Positions 47,561 through 58,690 of a stretch of 64,000 nt of DNA are shown one piece after another; positions within the stretch are counted from its first letter, which is position 1; each line of letters starts with the position of its first letter. The translations under genes and the position numbers were made by a program. The notes beneath the pieces are model-generated. The model ran no database searches and was not told where the DNA came from. It was given only the letters and a program-made list of their open reading frames with translations. This stretch comes from Oxytricha trifallax (Eukaryota; Ciliophora; Spirotrichea; Sporadotrichida; Oxytrichidae), in contig ARYC01000036.1 of assembly GCA_000711775.1 (NCBI GenBank), positions 1 to 64,000 of the forward strand, written 5' to 3'.

Positions 47561-50500
47561 GCATATCAATAATATGTAGTTTTAGATAATTAAAATAAAT
47601 AATTTTAAAATCAAAATTATTAAAAAAATATAAGTGCATCTCCTTAAATCATCTTAATAGACACAAATGGAATAGGCTTATTGCTTTAAATTTATAATTT
47701 AGTCTACACATTATTTGGGTTATATAGTGGCGGTAGTTTTATTTGAAAAGTAAATTTAACTACGGTATCTATATCTTTTATGTTAATATATATTGCCATT
47801 TTTATGACATTTAAAGCAATATTTTTATTCCAGAAAACCAATATAAATACATTTATATTCAAAAATTATATAATAATCTTTGATGTCCTATAGAAAACCT
47901 GGTTTCTCTGTGATTTCTATTATTTTATCTTTAACTATTAGAATTTTCATAAGCTTATTTGGTAGAGTTATAATAGATATTTTCATATAAAATAATAATT
48001 TTAAGTTATAATTTATAATTAATGTTTTTGTAGAGTTTATGTTTGAGTAGCTGATGTAAAAATACTTTAAATTTATAGATAATTAGATCCCAAAAGAGTT
48101 GTGTTATTATAAAAAATAAATTTTAATTTTTTTAAATTTCCAATATATCTACCCATTCAATTTGTGTAGATTTACAAATTTATATACTAGATAATTTATA
48201 GAATACTAGTGTTAACTATAATTTTTGATTGTGTAAAATCTATTGTAACGAAAGTCATATCATCTAAGATTGTTTTATTTATATGAGTGAAACTGTAGGA
48301 CATGCTTCCACAATTTGAGGGAGTCCACTAGTGTTTATCAACAAAAATTAATATATTCAATTTTAAGTATAAAACTAAATTTAATAGTTAATTATCAAAA
48401 GAATAAGTTTATTACCCAGTTCCTAAATAATAAGCTATATTTGGGAAAATCATATCATTTGTTATAGTCAATCTTAAAAAATTTTAATTATGAAAATAAT
48501 TTAAAGAGATAATTAAAATACTACAAACAGAAATTTTATACATCATAAATATATTGAATGCTATAGCGCAATCTTATTATAAAACTGAAAATGGGATGTT
48601 AATAAATATATATTATTAATTTAAAAAATGTTGCTACTCAGAGCACTGTAAACAAATGAAAAATCAACAACAAATTTTAAATAAAATAAGAATTTAAATT
48701 TTGCTGCTACAGTAAATTATCTAACTTAATTTATTGCCAAAGAACCTGTTAAGTCATTTACAGATATTATCAAAGGTATGCTGTTTGTTTGAATAATTTC
48801 TAATTATAAATTTCACTTGAAAAGAATTTAGTAAATGAATTAAAAAAAAATTATTGAATATTTCAAAATGATTTTGAGAATTATAAAATAACTCAGAATT
48901 TAATTAAACAAAATTTTTGCTTAATTTTTCTTTATTCTAACAGATTATATATTGTTTAAAGTTTAGTCCATATTCATTTTATATAGTTTACCAGACAATT
49001 TTATAATTTATATTCACTAATTAGTTTCATCATTTAAATAACCCAATATATTTCACAATAAAATTCTACAATGCAATATTTAAACAATAAATATTGCTAT
49101 TTACGAATGTACCATTCCAAGATAGAATAGATTACGGTACCCCACTGTCTATATAATAGAGAGTAAACTATATGGGAAATATGCTTTATAAATAGAAATC
49201 TGTGCATAAATCTAAACTTATTGTTCCCAGGTCAATTTGAGTTGTAGTGTCTGTATCTAAAACTGAAGTTATATTATTTACAGAAGCTGTTGGAGTATGC
49301 ACTATATACGAATAAAAGTAATTTAATTAAACTATTTCATGGATACCAATCAAATAGCATATAAAATTAGGAATATTAATATTTTAGTTTCTTATGTGAA
49401 TTTTTATAATAGATAAATTTATGGCATGTTTATGAATTATCGAAATTAATCTATTTATCTAGTAAATTTGAGCCTATTATGTAGTTTTCGGTGCTGGCAA
49501 CTAATACAGAAGTTTATAAGATCATAGACGTTAATTCTGTCGTACTGTCGTAAACTGCAGCAAGAACTTTGTCAAGTTATTTAATAAATAAAAAAATATA
49601 CTAATTTATTGATTGAAATTACTGTCTAATATGTCATAGCAAGATTATCATTTAAAACAGTAATTTAAATCCTAATTGCAAAATAATTATTTCTAAAATT
49701 ACTTTATAAAACGGTATATTTATTAAGATTTTGCAGTTTCAAAGACCTATATAAAGCCTCGTTTTATTGGATTGCCTAATACAATTTCATCATAAAAGCC
49801 GAAATATTGAAAATTTTGGCTCCCAGCTACATCTAAAATCATAAACCCTTGAAACTGTTTATAATTTGTCACGGAAGTGGTAATTAAAAAGAACTCTGCT
49901 GTTATGCTTGGTTATAACATATATTTATATCAAACAAAAATATTTTAAAGCAAATAAAAAAGAATTGTTTTAAGTGCTCTCTGGGTCTAAATCTGAATAA
50001 TGAATTCTCAATATTTCATATAAAGAATAAGTTCATATTGATTTTAAGAAATCTTGATATTATTCATTTTATAATTTAACTATAGCTTGACATTTTAGAC
50101 GCCAGCTTCCCAATCAATATAGATCAAATTGAACGTATCTAAATATTAATCGAAACCCACACAGCCATCTCCTTCAGCCACTCCGAATCCATAAACTTTA
50201 TCATTTTGAGTTCCTAAACAATAAAAAATAAGTCTGAATAATTAAATCGACAATTATACTTTTAAAATTAATATGATTTTCTATAATTACAAAAACCATG
50301 AGAAAAAATCCCAGTAAATGAGTCATAACTGGGAGCAGTTGGCAATTTATGAAAACTGCCATATAACGATCCAACCCCTAAAGCTGTGCTTTTCTTTAAA
50401 ATTGTCACCTCAGTTATGTAATAAATTATTAAATAAGTCTCTACAAATTATGTTAGTTGTATTGTAATTTTATTGCTTAAAGTTATGTCATCAGTTAGTC

Positions 50501-53500
50501 CAGAGAGACTTTTTGGATTCAAAAAATTAGCTCTGATTCCAGTTCCATCGCCATTCAACATGATAACCAAAGCTTTACTCGGAGAAGAACTAGTCGGTAG
50601 ATACTTGCCACCTGCAAACAATTAGTCTTAATCTGAATCATAATAAAGTGTGTTGATGTATGCTACAGATGCAACTACACCTATTATAAATTTTATCAAT
50701 ATTTCTTAAATATTAAATCTAAAATAATCATTAACAAAATAATAATGATTGGGAAGACAAATTATACTAAGAATTAAATTATTACAATTATTAGTTTTTA
50801 AATGGCTTTATATAATGTTCTTAGATTAAATTAATTAAAAGTAAATGTAAGATAGATCTCTCCACTAATAGCAAAAATATTCAAAATAATTTTACAGTAA
50901 TTCGAAAGAATGCTTAAATTATGAAAAAGCTTATAATTTAAATCAAAATTTCGGGGGGGGGGGAAGTTTCCTGCACCGGTTAATAAAAAAAAAAAATTTT
51001 AGGGAAGTTTCCTGCACTTTTTTTAAAAAAAATTTTTTCTTTAAATTAATTATAATTTTAACTATCAATCAACTTACAGACTAATTTCTTTGATATAATT
51101 TTTTAACCTATTAGTCAATTTTTCTCTTCAGATTCCACATCTGGCATATTTCATCTGATATTTGTTGGTTTCTGTCTATTAACCATTATATTGTTCTCTC
51201 TGTTATCATAGTAATTATAAGTATTGAATCCATTTGTTATTGAAATTTTAATCAAATTTATAATGTTCTTCCCCTATCTAAATAATGTTAGACTATAATT
51301 TTTTGAACAAATTAAATGATGCATAAATGTCCTATTAATATTAATGAGTCATACAAATTTTTAATTTTATAATTTTTATATAATTTATTAAAATTTAAAT
51401 AAAATATAAAAAAAGTGCAGGAAACTTCCCCCCCCAAAATTTCTTTGGCTTTAAGATGAGATATATTGGTAAAATCTATCATATTTAAAACTTATTAAAT
51501 TATTCCAAGTTTTTAAATATTCCCAAGCATAATAACAATTGTTTAATACTAAACTCATTTTATCTTCATCATTCAATTTAATTCAAATAATATATTATTT
51601 TTGCTATTTCTACTTTCCATATTCTTGAAAGTGTACTTGAATGTTTTTACAGAAATCCAGATCCTTTTATATATTTATTTTATCAGATTTGTAAATATAG
51701 ATTTTGTGGTTATTATAATGGTAAATGAATACACTATATTATATTACGTATCACTTTTAATACTGTATCAAAAAGATAATCTTGTCTTGGTTTCTAAAAT
51801 GAAATGATATGGTATCGAAACTGCAATAAAACAAAATTCTCATTAATTTTTTTTACCTAGAGAATCAGCTCGACCTTATTCAGTTGTTACATAGCCACTA
51901 AAAGTGCTATTAGAATTGTAAAAAACTCATGCTAAGATTCCCCCATCATTTTCAAGGTCACTCTTCTCTCTCATTTGAAACAGACATACCCTAAAGAAAA
52001 TTTATTGTGGACTTGTCAGTTCTCATGTCGAATTATGAGCTACACATTTATATTATTCATATATAACTAAATTATAAAACCACTTGGTTACGACCTACTA
52101 GTAAGTTGGTAATATACGCCCGACTAATTCCAGTGCCCCGTTTGAAACCGTGAAGGCACTCGGATTTTACGAAATAAGTCCCTGATCTGAGAACCTCCTC
52201 AGAATACATCAGGCAAGGTATAGAGGACCACGCCAATAAAAACGTCGACCAATTATCATATATGTCGTATTAAAACTGAGTGCTATACCTATCCTTGCAA
52301 CTTGGGGTTAAGTGCATTAAGGATAGGGTAGGAGTTAAGAGAAAGACCACTCGTATCTCAGATTGGACTCTATTTACTGGAGAAGAGCGAGACAAGAACT
52401 TGCAAATGAAAACCCTAGTTGAGAATCATTCGGGGTTTTCCCCTTAGCAAGCCATACAATAATTCTTTGCTTAGAAGGGGTTTTACCTGAACTACAAGCA
52501 CTCATTTAAGGAAAGTTTGTCATGGAAATGAAACAGGAAAGGCATGTGAAGTATCAAAAGACTACACGAGACCTCCCCAAGGCAAATCGGTGAACGAGCA
52601 CAGTGCTGAAGCTATTCTGTCCAGTATATGGGTCTTACTACTCTTGGGATGGCCAAAAATCAAAAGTATGAAACTATCTGGTTTATCTATCTGTCTGGCT
52701 AAAGCCTCAGTTTTAATTTCCGTACAGTATTAAATAATAATAATAAAAAATCTTTAATAGGAAATCAAACAAATGCAGAGAAGCAATCTTATAATCTCAT
52801 CCTAAAAAACATAAAACAATTGAGAAAAATTTCCTATATCAATGATGAGAGAAGATTTGCTGATCAATAACGACAAGTCCCTCATCTTTAATTAAACTTT
52901 AAAGGAATCAGTTTAAGTAAGGTAAAGCTTTTAGGGCTATTTCTAAACAATATACCTTCCATAGAAAGTTCAAGAGCATAAGATTCTCGTCCATAATAAA
53001 TTCTAAAAAATAAAGATTTTTTTACTTGTAAATAAAATACAGATCCATCAATATTATTCCTAAACCATAAGTGGATAAAATTGAAAAATTAGTAATTACC
53101 CACAGATGTAAGTGTTGCTTGCATTGTCAATCGCAATAGTCTAACTAGAAAGAGACCAACTTCTATATCTATCTACACTTGCTAATATTGTTCCATCATT
53201 TGAGTCTATTATTGCTTATAAATATAAGGTATAAGTTTTATATTAATTGCATATGCATCAGCACTTGGTCCTGTAAAATGTACAAACATAAAGCCAAATC
53301 CTTAATTATAAATATAGTTGGCATAATAATGATATAAATTAAAAATTTGATAATATTTAGCCATTATTGATTGCTAAAGCTTTTACATTTGAGATGGCAG
53401 GAAGAATAGAAGCAGATAATCTTTCAATTGTATTCATCCATTTTAAAAAATGCAAACCATTCTATTGATAGTAAAAACATCAATAATTATTTAATAATCG

Positions 53501-53556
53501 AGCAAATTCTAGAATTATTTTTAAGAAATTTTAATATAGTAGTAACCAATGAAGGG
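43162..53556 (-). CDS. Large membrane protein, tandem paralogue 2; N-terminus missing at a TBE
   Basis: Minus-strand gene with the same block order as 32111-41550. Stop TGA at 43162-43164 follows the tail ICQQKMQKTR. The C-terminal membrane region reads MILFYVPLSIFRRIIYLTVM and KPFNQRKLNIMTIVNDTI. The middle region reads PSNCGSMSYSFTHINKTILD. The N-terminal repeats read IIDSNDGTILASVDRYRS and AIDNASNTYICG. At the right end the frame NPFIGYYYI stops abruptly at 53556, where a TBE begins; the segment encoding GDGTTHMG and the signal peptide of paralogue 1 has no counterpart in the window. A TGA at 51927-51929 interrupts GILA.VFYNSNSTFSG. The gene may be a truncated pseudogene, or its 5' part may lie beyond the TBE cluster. 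Function as for paralogue 1: unknown surface protein. Confidence 0.66.
47660..49580 (-). CDS. Paralogue 2: middle extracellular blocks
   Basis: Blocks near 47680-47810, 47880-47960, 48200-48330, 48400-48470, 48560-48660, 48700-48790, 49110-49320 and 49440-49570 match paralogue 1 in order. Reads include CGSMSYSFTHINKTILDDMT and HTPTASVNNITSVL. Beta-rich; domain family not certain. Confidence 0.6.
49740..50945 (-). CDS. Paralogue 2: N-terminal repeat blocks, part 1
   Basis: Blocks near 49740-49920, 50090-50220, 50290-50430 and 50460-50690 on minus, equivalent to 39120-40140 of paralogue 1. Examples are VYGFGVAEGDGCVGFD, GTGIRANFLNP and AYINTLYYDSD. The remainder up to the element at 50953 is AT-rich spacer. 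Confidence 0.62.
50953..51435. mobile_element. Small TIR element (483 bp) with 8-bp direct repeat AAAATTTC
   Basis: The left end is a G run followed by GAAGTTTCCTGCAC; the right end is GTGCAGGAAACTTC followed by a C run (51415-51435), an inverted terminal repeat. The GGGAAGTTTCCTGCAC end is repeated once more inside the left end (51002-51018). The direct repeat AAAATTTC flanks both sides (50945-50952, 51436-51443). The interior is AT-rich and has no ORF. An 8-bp duplication fits hAT-type elements; alternatively the repeat is an IES pointer. G/C run lengths (11 versus 8) may carry sequencing error. Confidence 0.78.
51444..51839. other. AT-rich spacer
   Basis: The 68-codon plus frame at 51601-51807 is hydrophobic and low-complexity, and it lies opposite the host gene direction without support. 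I treat the region as IES. Confidence 0.45.
51840..53556 (-). CDS. Paralogue 2: N-terminal repeat blocks, part 2 (interrupted)
   Basis: Blocks near 51845-51980, 52890-53020, 53090-53220, 53370-53470 and 53530-53556. Reads: FYNSNSTFSGYVTTEQGRAD, YYGRESYALELSMEGILFRN, IIDSNDGTILASVDRYRS and NPFIGYYYI. The in-frame TGA at 51927-51929 lies where a Trp-like codon would fit. A GC-rich island (52080-52735) lies between the first two blocks. The last block is cut by the TBE at 53560. Confidence 0.62.
52080..52735. other. GC-rich, hairpin-rich island inside paralogue 2, no ORF
   Basis: About 650 bp of balanced base composition in an AT-rich neighbourhood. Multiple nested stems on the plus strand: GTGCC...GGCAC (52133-52160), CCTGAT...ATCAGG enclosing CTGAG...CTCAG (52171-52214), CCTATCCTT...AAGGATAGG (52289-52329), CCCCTT...AAGGGG enclosing AGCAA...TTGCT (52440-52482). 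No long reading frame. It looks like a structured RNA or a structured non-autonomous element; the identity is unknown. Confidence 0.5.
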
Positions 53557-53559
53557 ATT

Positions 53560-53644
53560 CAAAACCACAAAACCCCTTAGTGAGGTTTATAAGTGCTTTG
53601 ATTTGTAGGGTATAGTTAGGGTCTTATTGGGGTTAGTAGAGAAA
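53560..53644. repeat. Left inverted terminal repeat, TBE copy 2
   Basis: Matches the other TBE ends with a C-to-A change in the telomere-like outer part. Confidence 0.92.
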
Positions 53645-53698
53645 ACGCATGTTTTTTATGAATTTAATGAATATTTAATGAGTATTACTGTACTTAAT

Positions 53699-55144
53699 TC
53701 AAACAAATTTTATCTGCTTATCTTTGTGATACCTCTTGAATTTAGCAGTCTGTAGTTGTTCTAGTATATCATCCAATGATTATCGTGGATATGCTGGAGC
53801 TTTTACGATGACCATCTCAACTATCTTCTTAATTTCATTGCATATTTCATCTTGCTTAATATGTTTAGCAGCCAAACTTATTGATTATTTCTCATGTTTT
53901 GTTCCAAAGTAAGACATACTTTCCATATCGCACTCTAAGATAATTGCAGCCACCGCCCAAACATCCCATTATACAGAGCCATTTGTCCATTTCTCTCTTA
54001 TAAGGAAGTATCCTGGAGTGCCTAAAACCTTAGCTAAAGTCACTATCTCTTGTCTTATTACTCTGTTGAAATCTATGACTACTACTTCTAAAGCGCAGAG
54101 ATTTAGCATTACATTTTCTGGCTTCAAATCTCTATGAACATACCCGAGATCATGGAGCTCTTTCACACCCTTAGTCATATCTGTGAGTATCTCATTCAAA
54201 TCATCAGGATATCTATTATGGTAGAGATACTCCTTAGAGTCATTTCAAACTTCTTTAGTCTCAAAGCAATAAAACCATGACCAAGTATAACTCCGTCAAG
54301 CTTAGCTAAGTTCTTGCATTATCTTTTTCAAAGCCTCTCTCAGTACTATGTATTCATTTGCAAACTCATTTTAATATTGCTCTTCTTAATGAGATACTTG
54401 AATGGATATACCTTTTATGCGAATTCATCAACAACTATAAGTTTTACCTTGTTAGGTACGTCAATATTCAAATAGTTTTCAATACAGCTGCTTATGTCGA
54501 CTGCATTTAATGCAGGTATATACATTGCTCTCTCTTATAAGCATGCAATATATATACCATTTGCTGGTTGGTTCATTGACTCAAACCGCTTCTATCTCTT
54601 AAGTCTCTCCTACTGCTCTATTTGTGAATCAAGAGAGTTATTTTTTCTTTTAGCAGGTACAAGCTTTTAAGTTTCCTCATCTTTAATCAGGAATTCGCTT
54701 AGTTGATGCTTTTGCATATGTCTCTTTACTTTAGCTGAGTGCGTATAAGACTTCATGCAGGTAGTGCATTAGTATCTACCATCTACTTTATCATGCTTGA
54801 AGTAGATCTTAGCTCTACCAGAGTGTACCTCTTTGATGTGTCTCTTCAAGCTTGACTCAGTTGAGAAGAAATTTTAGCAGTCTTCACATTAAAACGTTTT
54901 AATTTTTTCTATTGGTTGCTGTTCCTTATCTTCCTCAACCAATTCAACTTATGTTTAAACTCCCATCTCAGCACTCTACTTCTTGTTTTAAACTTAAATT
55001 TTAAAGACCTCAGCTTCAAACTCTAGAGCTCTTAGCTCTACCTCCTTTTCAATATAAATTACTTCTGGTTCTTGGAGGAGCCAAAGTTGAGCACTGATTA
55101 ACCTGTTCCAAGAGAAACTGCCTTACGATTTAAGTTAGCGCCAT
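53699..55144 (-). pseudogene. TBE 57-kDa zinc-finger/kinase-like gene, frameshifted
   Basis: ATG at 55144, TGA at 53699-53701 (C-terminal ...KDKQIKFV). Compared with copies 1 and 3, one base is missing right after the start (TTAGCGCCATG in place of TTAGCCGCCATG), which breaks the frame. Further single-base losses occur near 54230 (ACTCCTTAGAG) and 54385. The kinase part keeps YVHRDLKPENVML and VVIDFNR near 54070-54160, then the activation segment GTPGYFLIREKW. C2H2 fingers lie near 54690-54900. The C-terminal tail YPRQSLDDILEQLQTAKFKR is better kept than in copy 1. Confidence 0.86.
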
Positions 55145-55708
55145 GTTTAAATTCAAATTTAAATTTCTATTATTAATAAGTAAAAACCTCACTGGCTATA
55201 CTAACTTTGTATAGGAGGTGGCACTGCAACAACAATGGTAGATTCTTAGGTGTTAGACATCATATTTATACTTAGTTTATAACTATAAATTTTCTAATTT
55301 TATGCTAAATATTTTTAATTTTGGTTCCAACTGAGTAAAATTCAAGTTGGTACTGGTACCAATAGGTTTTGAACCATTTTGGAAATTTTCCATTAAAACC
55401 TCATTAGTTTAAAACTAGGTACTAATTAAGTTTTGGTACTATTAAATTGGTACCAATTAAAATTAAACGAATTTAGTACCAGTACTAATCAAATTAAAAC
55501 AAATTTAGTACTAATTTAATGGAACTAAATTGATAAAAATGGAGCTCCATCTCAGAAATTTGTTACAGCTTCTGCAAACTTTCACCACGTATCCTTACCA
55601 GGTTGACCTCCTATAAGATGCCCATATTTAATACTAAGATTTTTAACAGTAGGATCCAGAACTCTATATATTAAAATTTGAAATTCAATAACAAGAGAAG
55701 GAACAAGG
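55145..55708. promoter_or_regulatory. TBE divergent spacer with GGTAC palindromes (copy 2)
   Basis: Equivalent of 13832-14395. GGTACTAATT/GGTACCAATT repeats lie at about 55340-55530. The short minus frame 55582-55776 is a shadow. Confidence 0.55.
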
Positions 55709-56495
55709 ATGGAATATATAAATACTGCAATGAAAAGGGTTGAAGCATAAGAAATGATCTCAAGATTTAGAAGCAAGGAAGATCTCTATCGATACCTCAC
55801 TTAGCATGGTAAGCATGTGACATATACTGAATCATATACTATAGTGGGTTTATTCCTTCCAACGATGGAAGGTACCAAAATTTCATTCTTAAAAGCTATA
55901 CTCTGCGATGAGAAGAAAGCCTTCAAAACAGTGAAATAAAGTTGATAGATACCAAACTACCCAGAGATTTCAGTCACTAATCTCTACGAGGATGCGATGA
56001 AAGATGAAGAGTTGGTAGTTTATCTTCCTACAAAAAAACAACTCTCTAACAACCTTCCAGAAAGGAGCTTCTTCTTTGGAGTTCTTGGCACTTTAAGAGA
56101 GAGTTATCTCAGAGAGATCATTGAAGAAGCTCACAAAAACGCTACTCTATTTCTCCTGAAGATTAAAAGAAGCAAGGCATACTAATAAGCGAGACCTGGC
56201 TCGCTGAGCTTAAGAAGCACCCATTCCTCTCTAGTAAGCTTTGATTCATAACTTTGTAGGGAAACCTCGAACTGGTATATTCCTAATGAAAGAGCATGCG
56301 AAGGTTCACAGAGAGAGAAAGTCATAGACTATTTATAAAGTGAGCAAAAGACTTTATAAAGATGTCTAAAAGCCAGAAGAAATGAACATAGATGCAGGAG
56401 CTGGCACAAAGAGAAGAAATATGGGTCCAAGCAAGCCATAAGAAGAGGAGAAGAAAGAGAAGCCAAACCCCTTTATGGGCCAATTAAATATGTGA
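55709..56495 (+). pseudogene. TBE 22-kDa-type gene, frameshifted
   Basis: ATG at 55709, TGA at 56493-56495. Same exon/intron plan as the intact copy at 158-948 (intron 1 begins GTAAGCATGT near 55809; intron 2 GTAAGCTTTG near 56235). Single-base losses near 55927 (TTCAAAACAG), 55950 (GATACCAAAC) and 56136 (CACAAAAACGC) break the frame. Confidence 0.84.
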
Positions 56496-56501
56496 ATATA
56501 T

Positions 56502-57564
56502 TCATTCGTTTAAATCTAAAACTTATTTATAAACATTCATTCTTCCCTCTCTCGCACAAACTGTTGTCTTATCCACGCTTACTCTCTTACAGCTGCTTTG
56601 AATCAAGTCTACTGTATCGATAGGCAAGTCATGCATAAGATGATACAGCAGCAGCTTCTTGTAGTGAGTCTTGATTTAACTCCAGTAGAATTCTATTCCA
56701 TTAAATTAAGGACTATAAGGAACGTTATAAACAGGAGTTAAGTTTAGGTCTTCATAAGCTTTCTTAGACTCCTTAGTCTTATGAACTGAAAGGTTATCAG
56801 CAAACAGGATGATCTCTTGGTTGCTATACTTCTCTCTGAGCTTATGTAGGAACTCTATATACTACTCTCGCTTAATAGAGCGAGGGTGAATCACATAACT
56901 CTCTAAGCCTGAATCTTCACTTATACCAGCTAAAATTGCATGGGTGACTACCTTCACTTTTTAGTCATAGACTTCTATATTATCATACTTCTTATACCAT
57001 GACTTATTGATAAAAGTGTTGAAAGTAAACACAGCTTCATCTGCATGTAGGAACTTGATGTTATTATCAATAGCTCTCTGCATTTAATCATGTATATAGT
57101 TTAAATTATTACTATAAAATGGCACTGTAAAATCAATCACTCTCTTCACTCTGTTGACAGTCTTGAAAGTAATACCATTTCTTCTATAAATGTTGGCTAT
57201 AGTCTAAGGAGAGATGCGCATATCAGGAAACTTGCGATGAACATTACAGCTCGCTAGTCTAGAGGAAAGTGTGCCCAATACTTTAAAGTCTTAGAGTCAC
57301 AGAGGTGGTCAATATGGTGCTGTGAGAACTTTTATTTTCTAGCAGGATGCTTTCAAGTACCAGAATTAAAATGCTAAACAGCTAACATGCAGTGATCCTA
57401 ACAGTAGAGGCACTCTTGTGCAAGAGCTTTGCAATAGCTGCATAATTCAATACTGGCTTGACTTAATCTATATTAATACTAGTACCATACCAAAGCTGAA
57501 GCAGTAAATCTAAATATTTCTCATCATAAATCGACCCTAAATTTCGCTAATTACTATTTCTCAT
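56502..57564 (-). pseudogene. TBE DDE transposase, near full-length with lesions
   Basis: ATG at 57564, TGA at 56502-56504; 2 bp shorter than copy 1. Losses lie near 57396 (GTGATCCTA) and 57240 (GATGAACATT). The catalytic segments HADEAVF, LFADNLSVHK (the second acidic residue is kept; the preceding Val is changed) and SPQLNGIEFYW are present. The in-frame TGA before KHPARK (near 57356) is shared with copies 0 and 1. Confidence 0.85.
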
Positions 57565-57579
57565 TTTGTAAATAGGCCT

Positions 57580-57664
57580 AATTTCTCTACTAACCCCAAT
57601 AAGACCCCAACTATACCCTACAAATCAAAGCACTTACAAACCTCACTAAGGGTTTGGGGTTTTG
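57580..57664. repeat. Right inverted terminal repeat, TBE copy 2
   Basis: Ends GGGTTTGGGGTTTTG with one G fewer than the other copies. Followed by AAT. Confidence 0.92.
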
Positions 57665-57667
57665 AAT

Positions 57668-58690
57668 CAAGAATATAAACTCTAAGTGGTTGAAAGTTCA
57701 TCGTGATGTTCTCTGGCTTTAAATCTCAATGAACATAGCCAAGCTTGTGAAGCTCTTCAATACCCTCAACTATTTGCTGCACGATCTAGCTAATTTATCT
57801 TTGGCATCTATTGTCAGATAAAAATTCTCTGTAAGTCATCTAAAGGAGAGGAAGTCTAAATGCGACATGATCTTTTCAAAGAAGTATAGCATCTAGCTAA
57901 TTAATATGCTTACACTCTCTAAACTTTGCTTGTTAAAGAGCATAATACTCATTAGCAAATTCCATTTGGAACTTGTCATCAGCAAGGTAGTAATTGAAGG
58001 GATATATTTTATATGCATATTGGTCATCAATGATGACTCTCTTCTCTTCTTTATCCTCAAGAGTGAGATAGCTTTCAAGACAAGAATCTATGTCAATGAT
58101 TTTTAAGATTGGAATCTTCATCGCCTCAATTTTTACAATGATTTTATTTATCCCAGAGACAAGAAAGTTCTTGACTGTTTTCTTCATTTTAACTTACTTC
58201 TATACCTCAACTCTTAGAGACTCGGTAGGATTCTCGATCTTCTTTTTTATAGGAATCTTTTTTCCTGTAGGTTCATGAATTAAGACAAAACTTTGATTGT
58301 GCTTTTTCTTTAAGTGAACTTTGAGGTTTCTTGTATGAGAATATGGCTTCTCACAGAACTCACATACATACTTCCCATCTTTCTTTTAATGCTTGATATA
58401 TAACCTTAGCATATCGCTATGTATATCTCTCAAGTTTCTTATATAATTTGACTTGTAAGGGAAAACTTTATTGCATTCTTTGCATTAATAGTCAACTTTG
58501 GCTGGTAATTATTAATGCTCTATGGCGGGTTGTTTAACGTCCTTCTCAATTCGCACAGCTTCTATGATGACCTCCTACTTAACTTTATATTTAAATCTCA
58601 AAGCTAGACTGGTCAAAGTTATCATAAAAAGGCTCCCACTGTGAACAAGCATCTCTGGTCTCTACTTTTCTTGGTTGTTAGAATGATAAT
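57668..58690 (-). pseudogene. Diverged TBE zinc-finger/kinase-like gene, truncated
   Basis: The minus strand reads, after an N-terminal part (ALRFKYKVKQEVIIEAVRIE), two C2H2-like fingers (CKECNKVF... with an atypical ending, and CEFCEKPYSHTRNLKVHLKKKH), then the kinase-like part: candidate Lys in YAYKIYPFNYY, NEYYAL, then IVEGIEELHKLGYVH-TGA-DLKPEN. The HRD Arg codon is TGA (57726-57728), where younger copies have AGA. The gene is cut at the TBE junction just after DLKPEN and the following few residues, so the DFG-like and later kinase segments are missing. The start is uncertain (candidate ATG at 58625). Confidence 0.82.

Larger units (their letters stand above)
53560..57664. mobile_element. 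TBE transposon (copy 2), 4105 bp, flanks do not match
   Basis: Complete by both inverted terminal repeats (53560-53644 and 57580-57664, with small changes such as CAAAACCACAAAACCCC at left and one missing G at right). Internal order as in copy 1. The left flank is ATT (53557-53559), within coding sequence of paralogue 2. The right flank is AAT (57665-57667), within the kinase gene of an older TBE. The flanks are not a direct repeat and belong to different loci, so the copy is probably a recombinant. Confidence 0.93.

Noticed and set aside
51601..51807. Plus-strand frame of 68 codons
   Set aside because: Hydrophobic AT-rich frame in spacer DNA, not supported by the paralogous region.
57906..58278. 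Plus-strand frames of 62-66 codons
   Set aside because: Antisense to the diverged zinc-finger/kinase gene.
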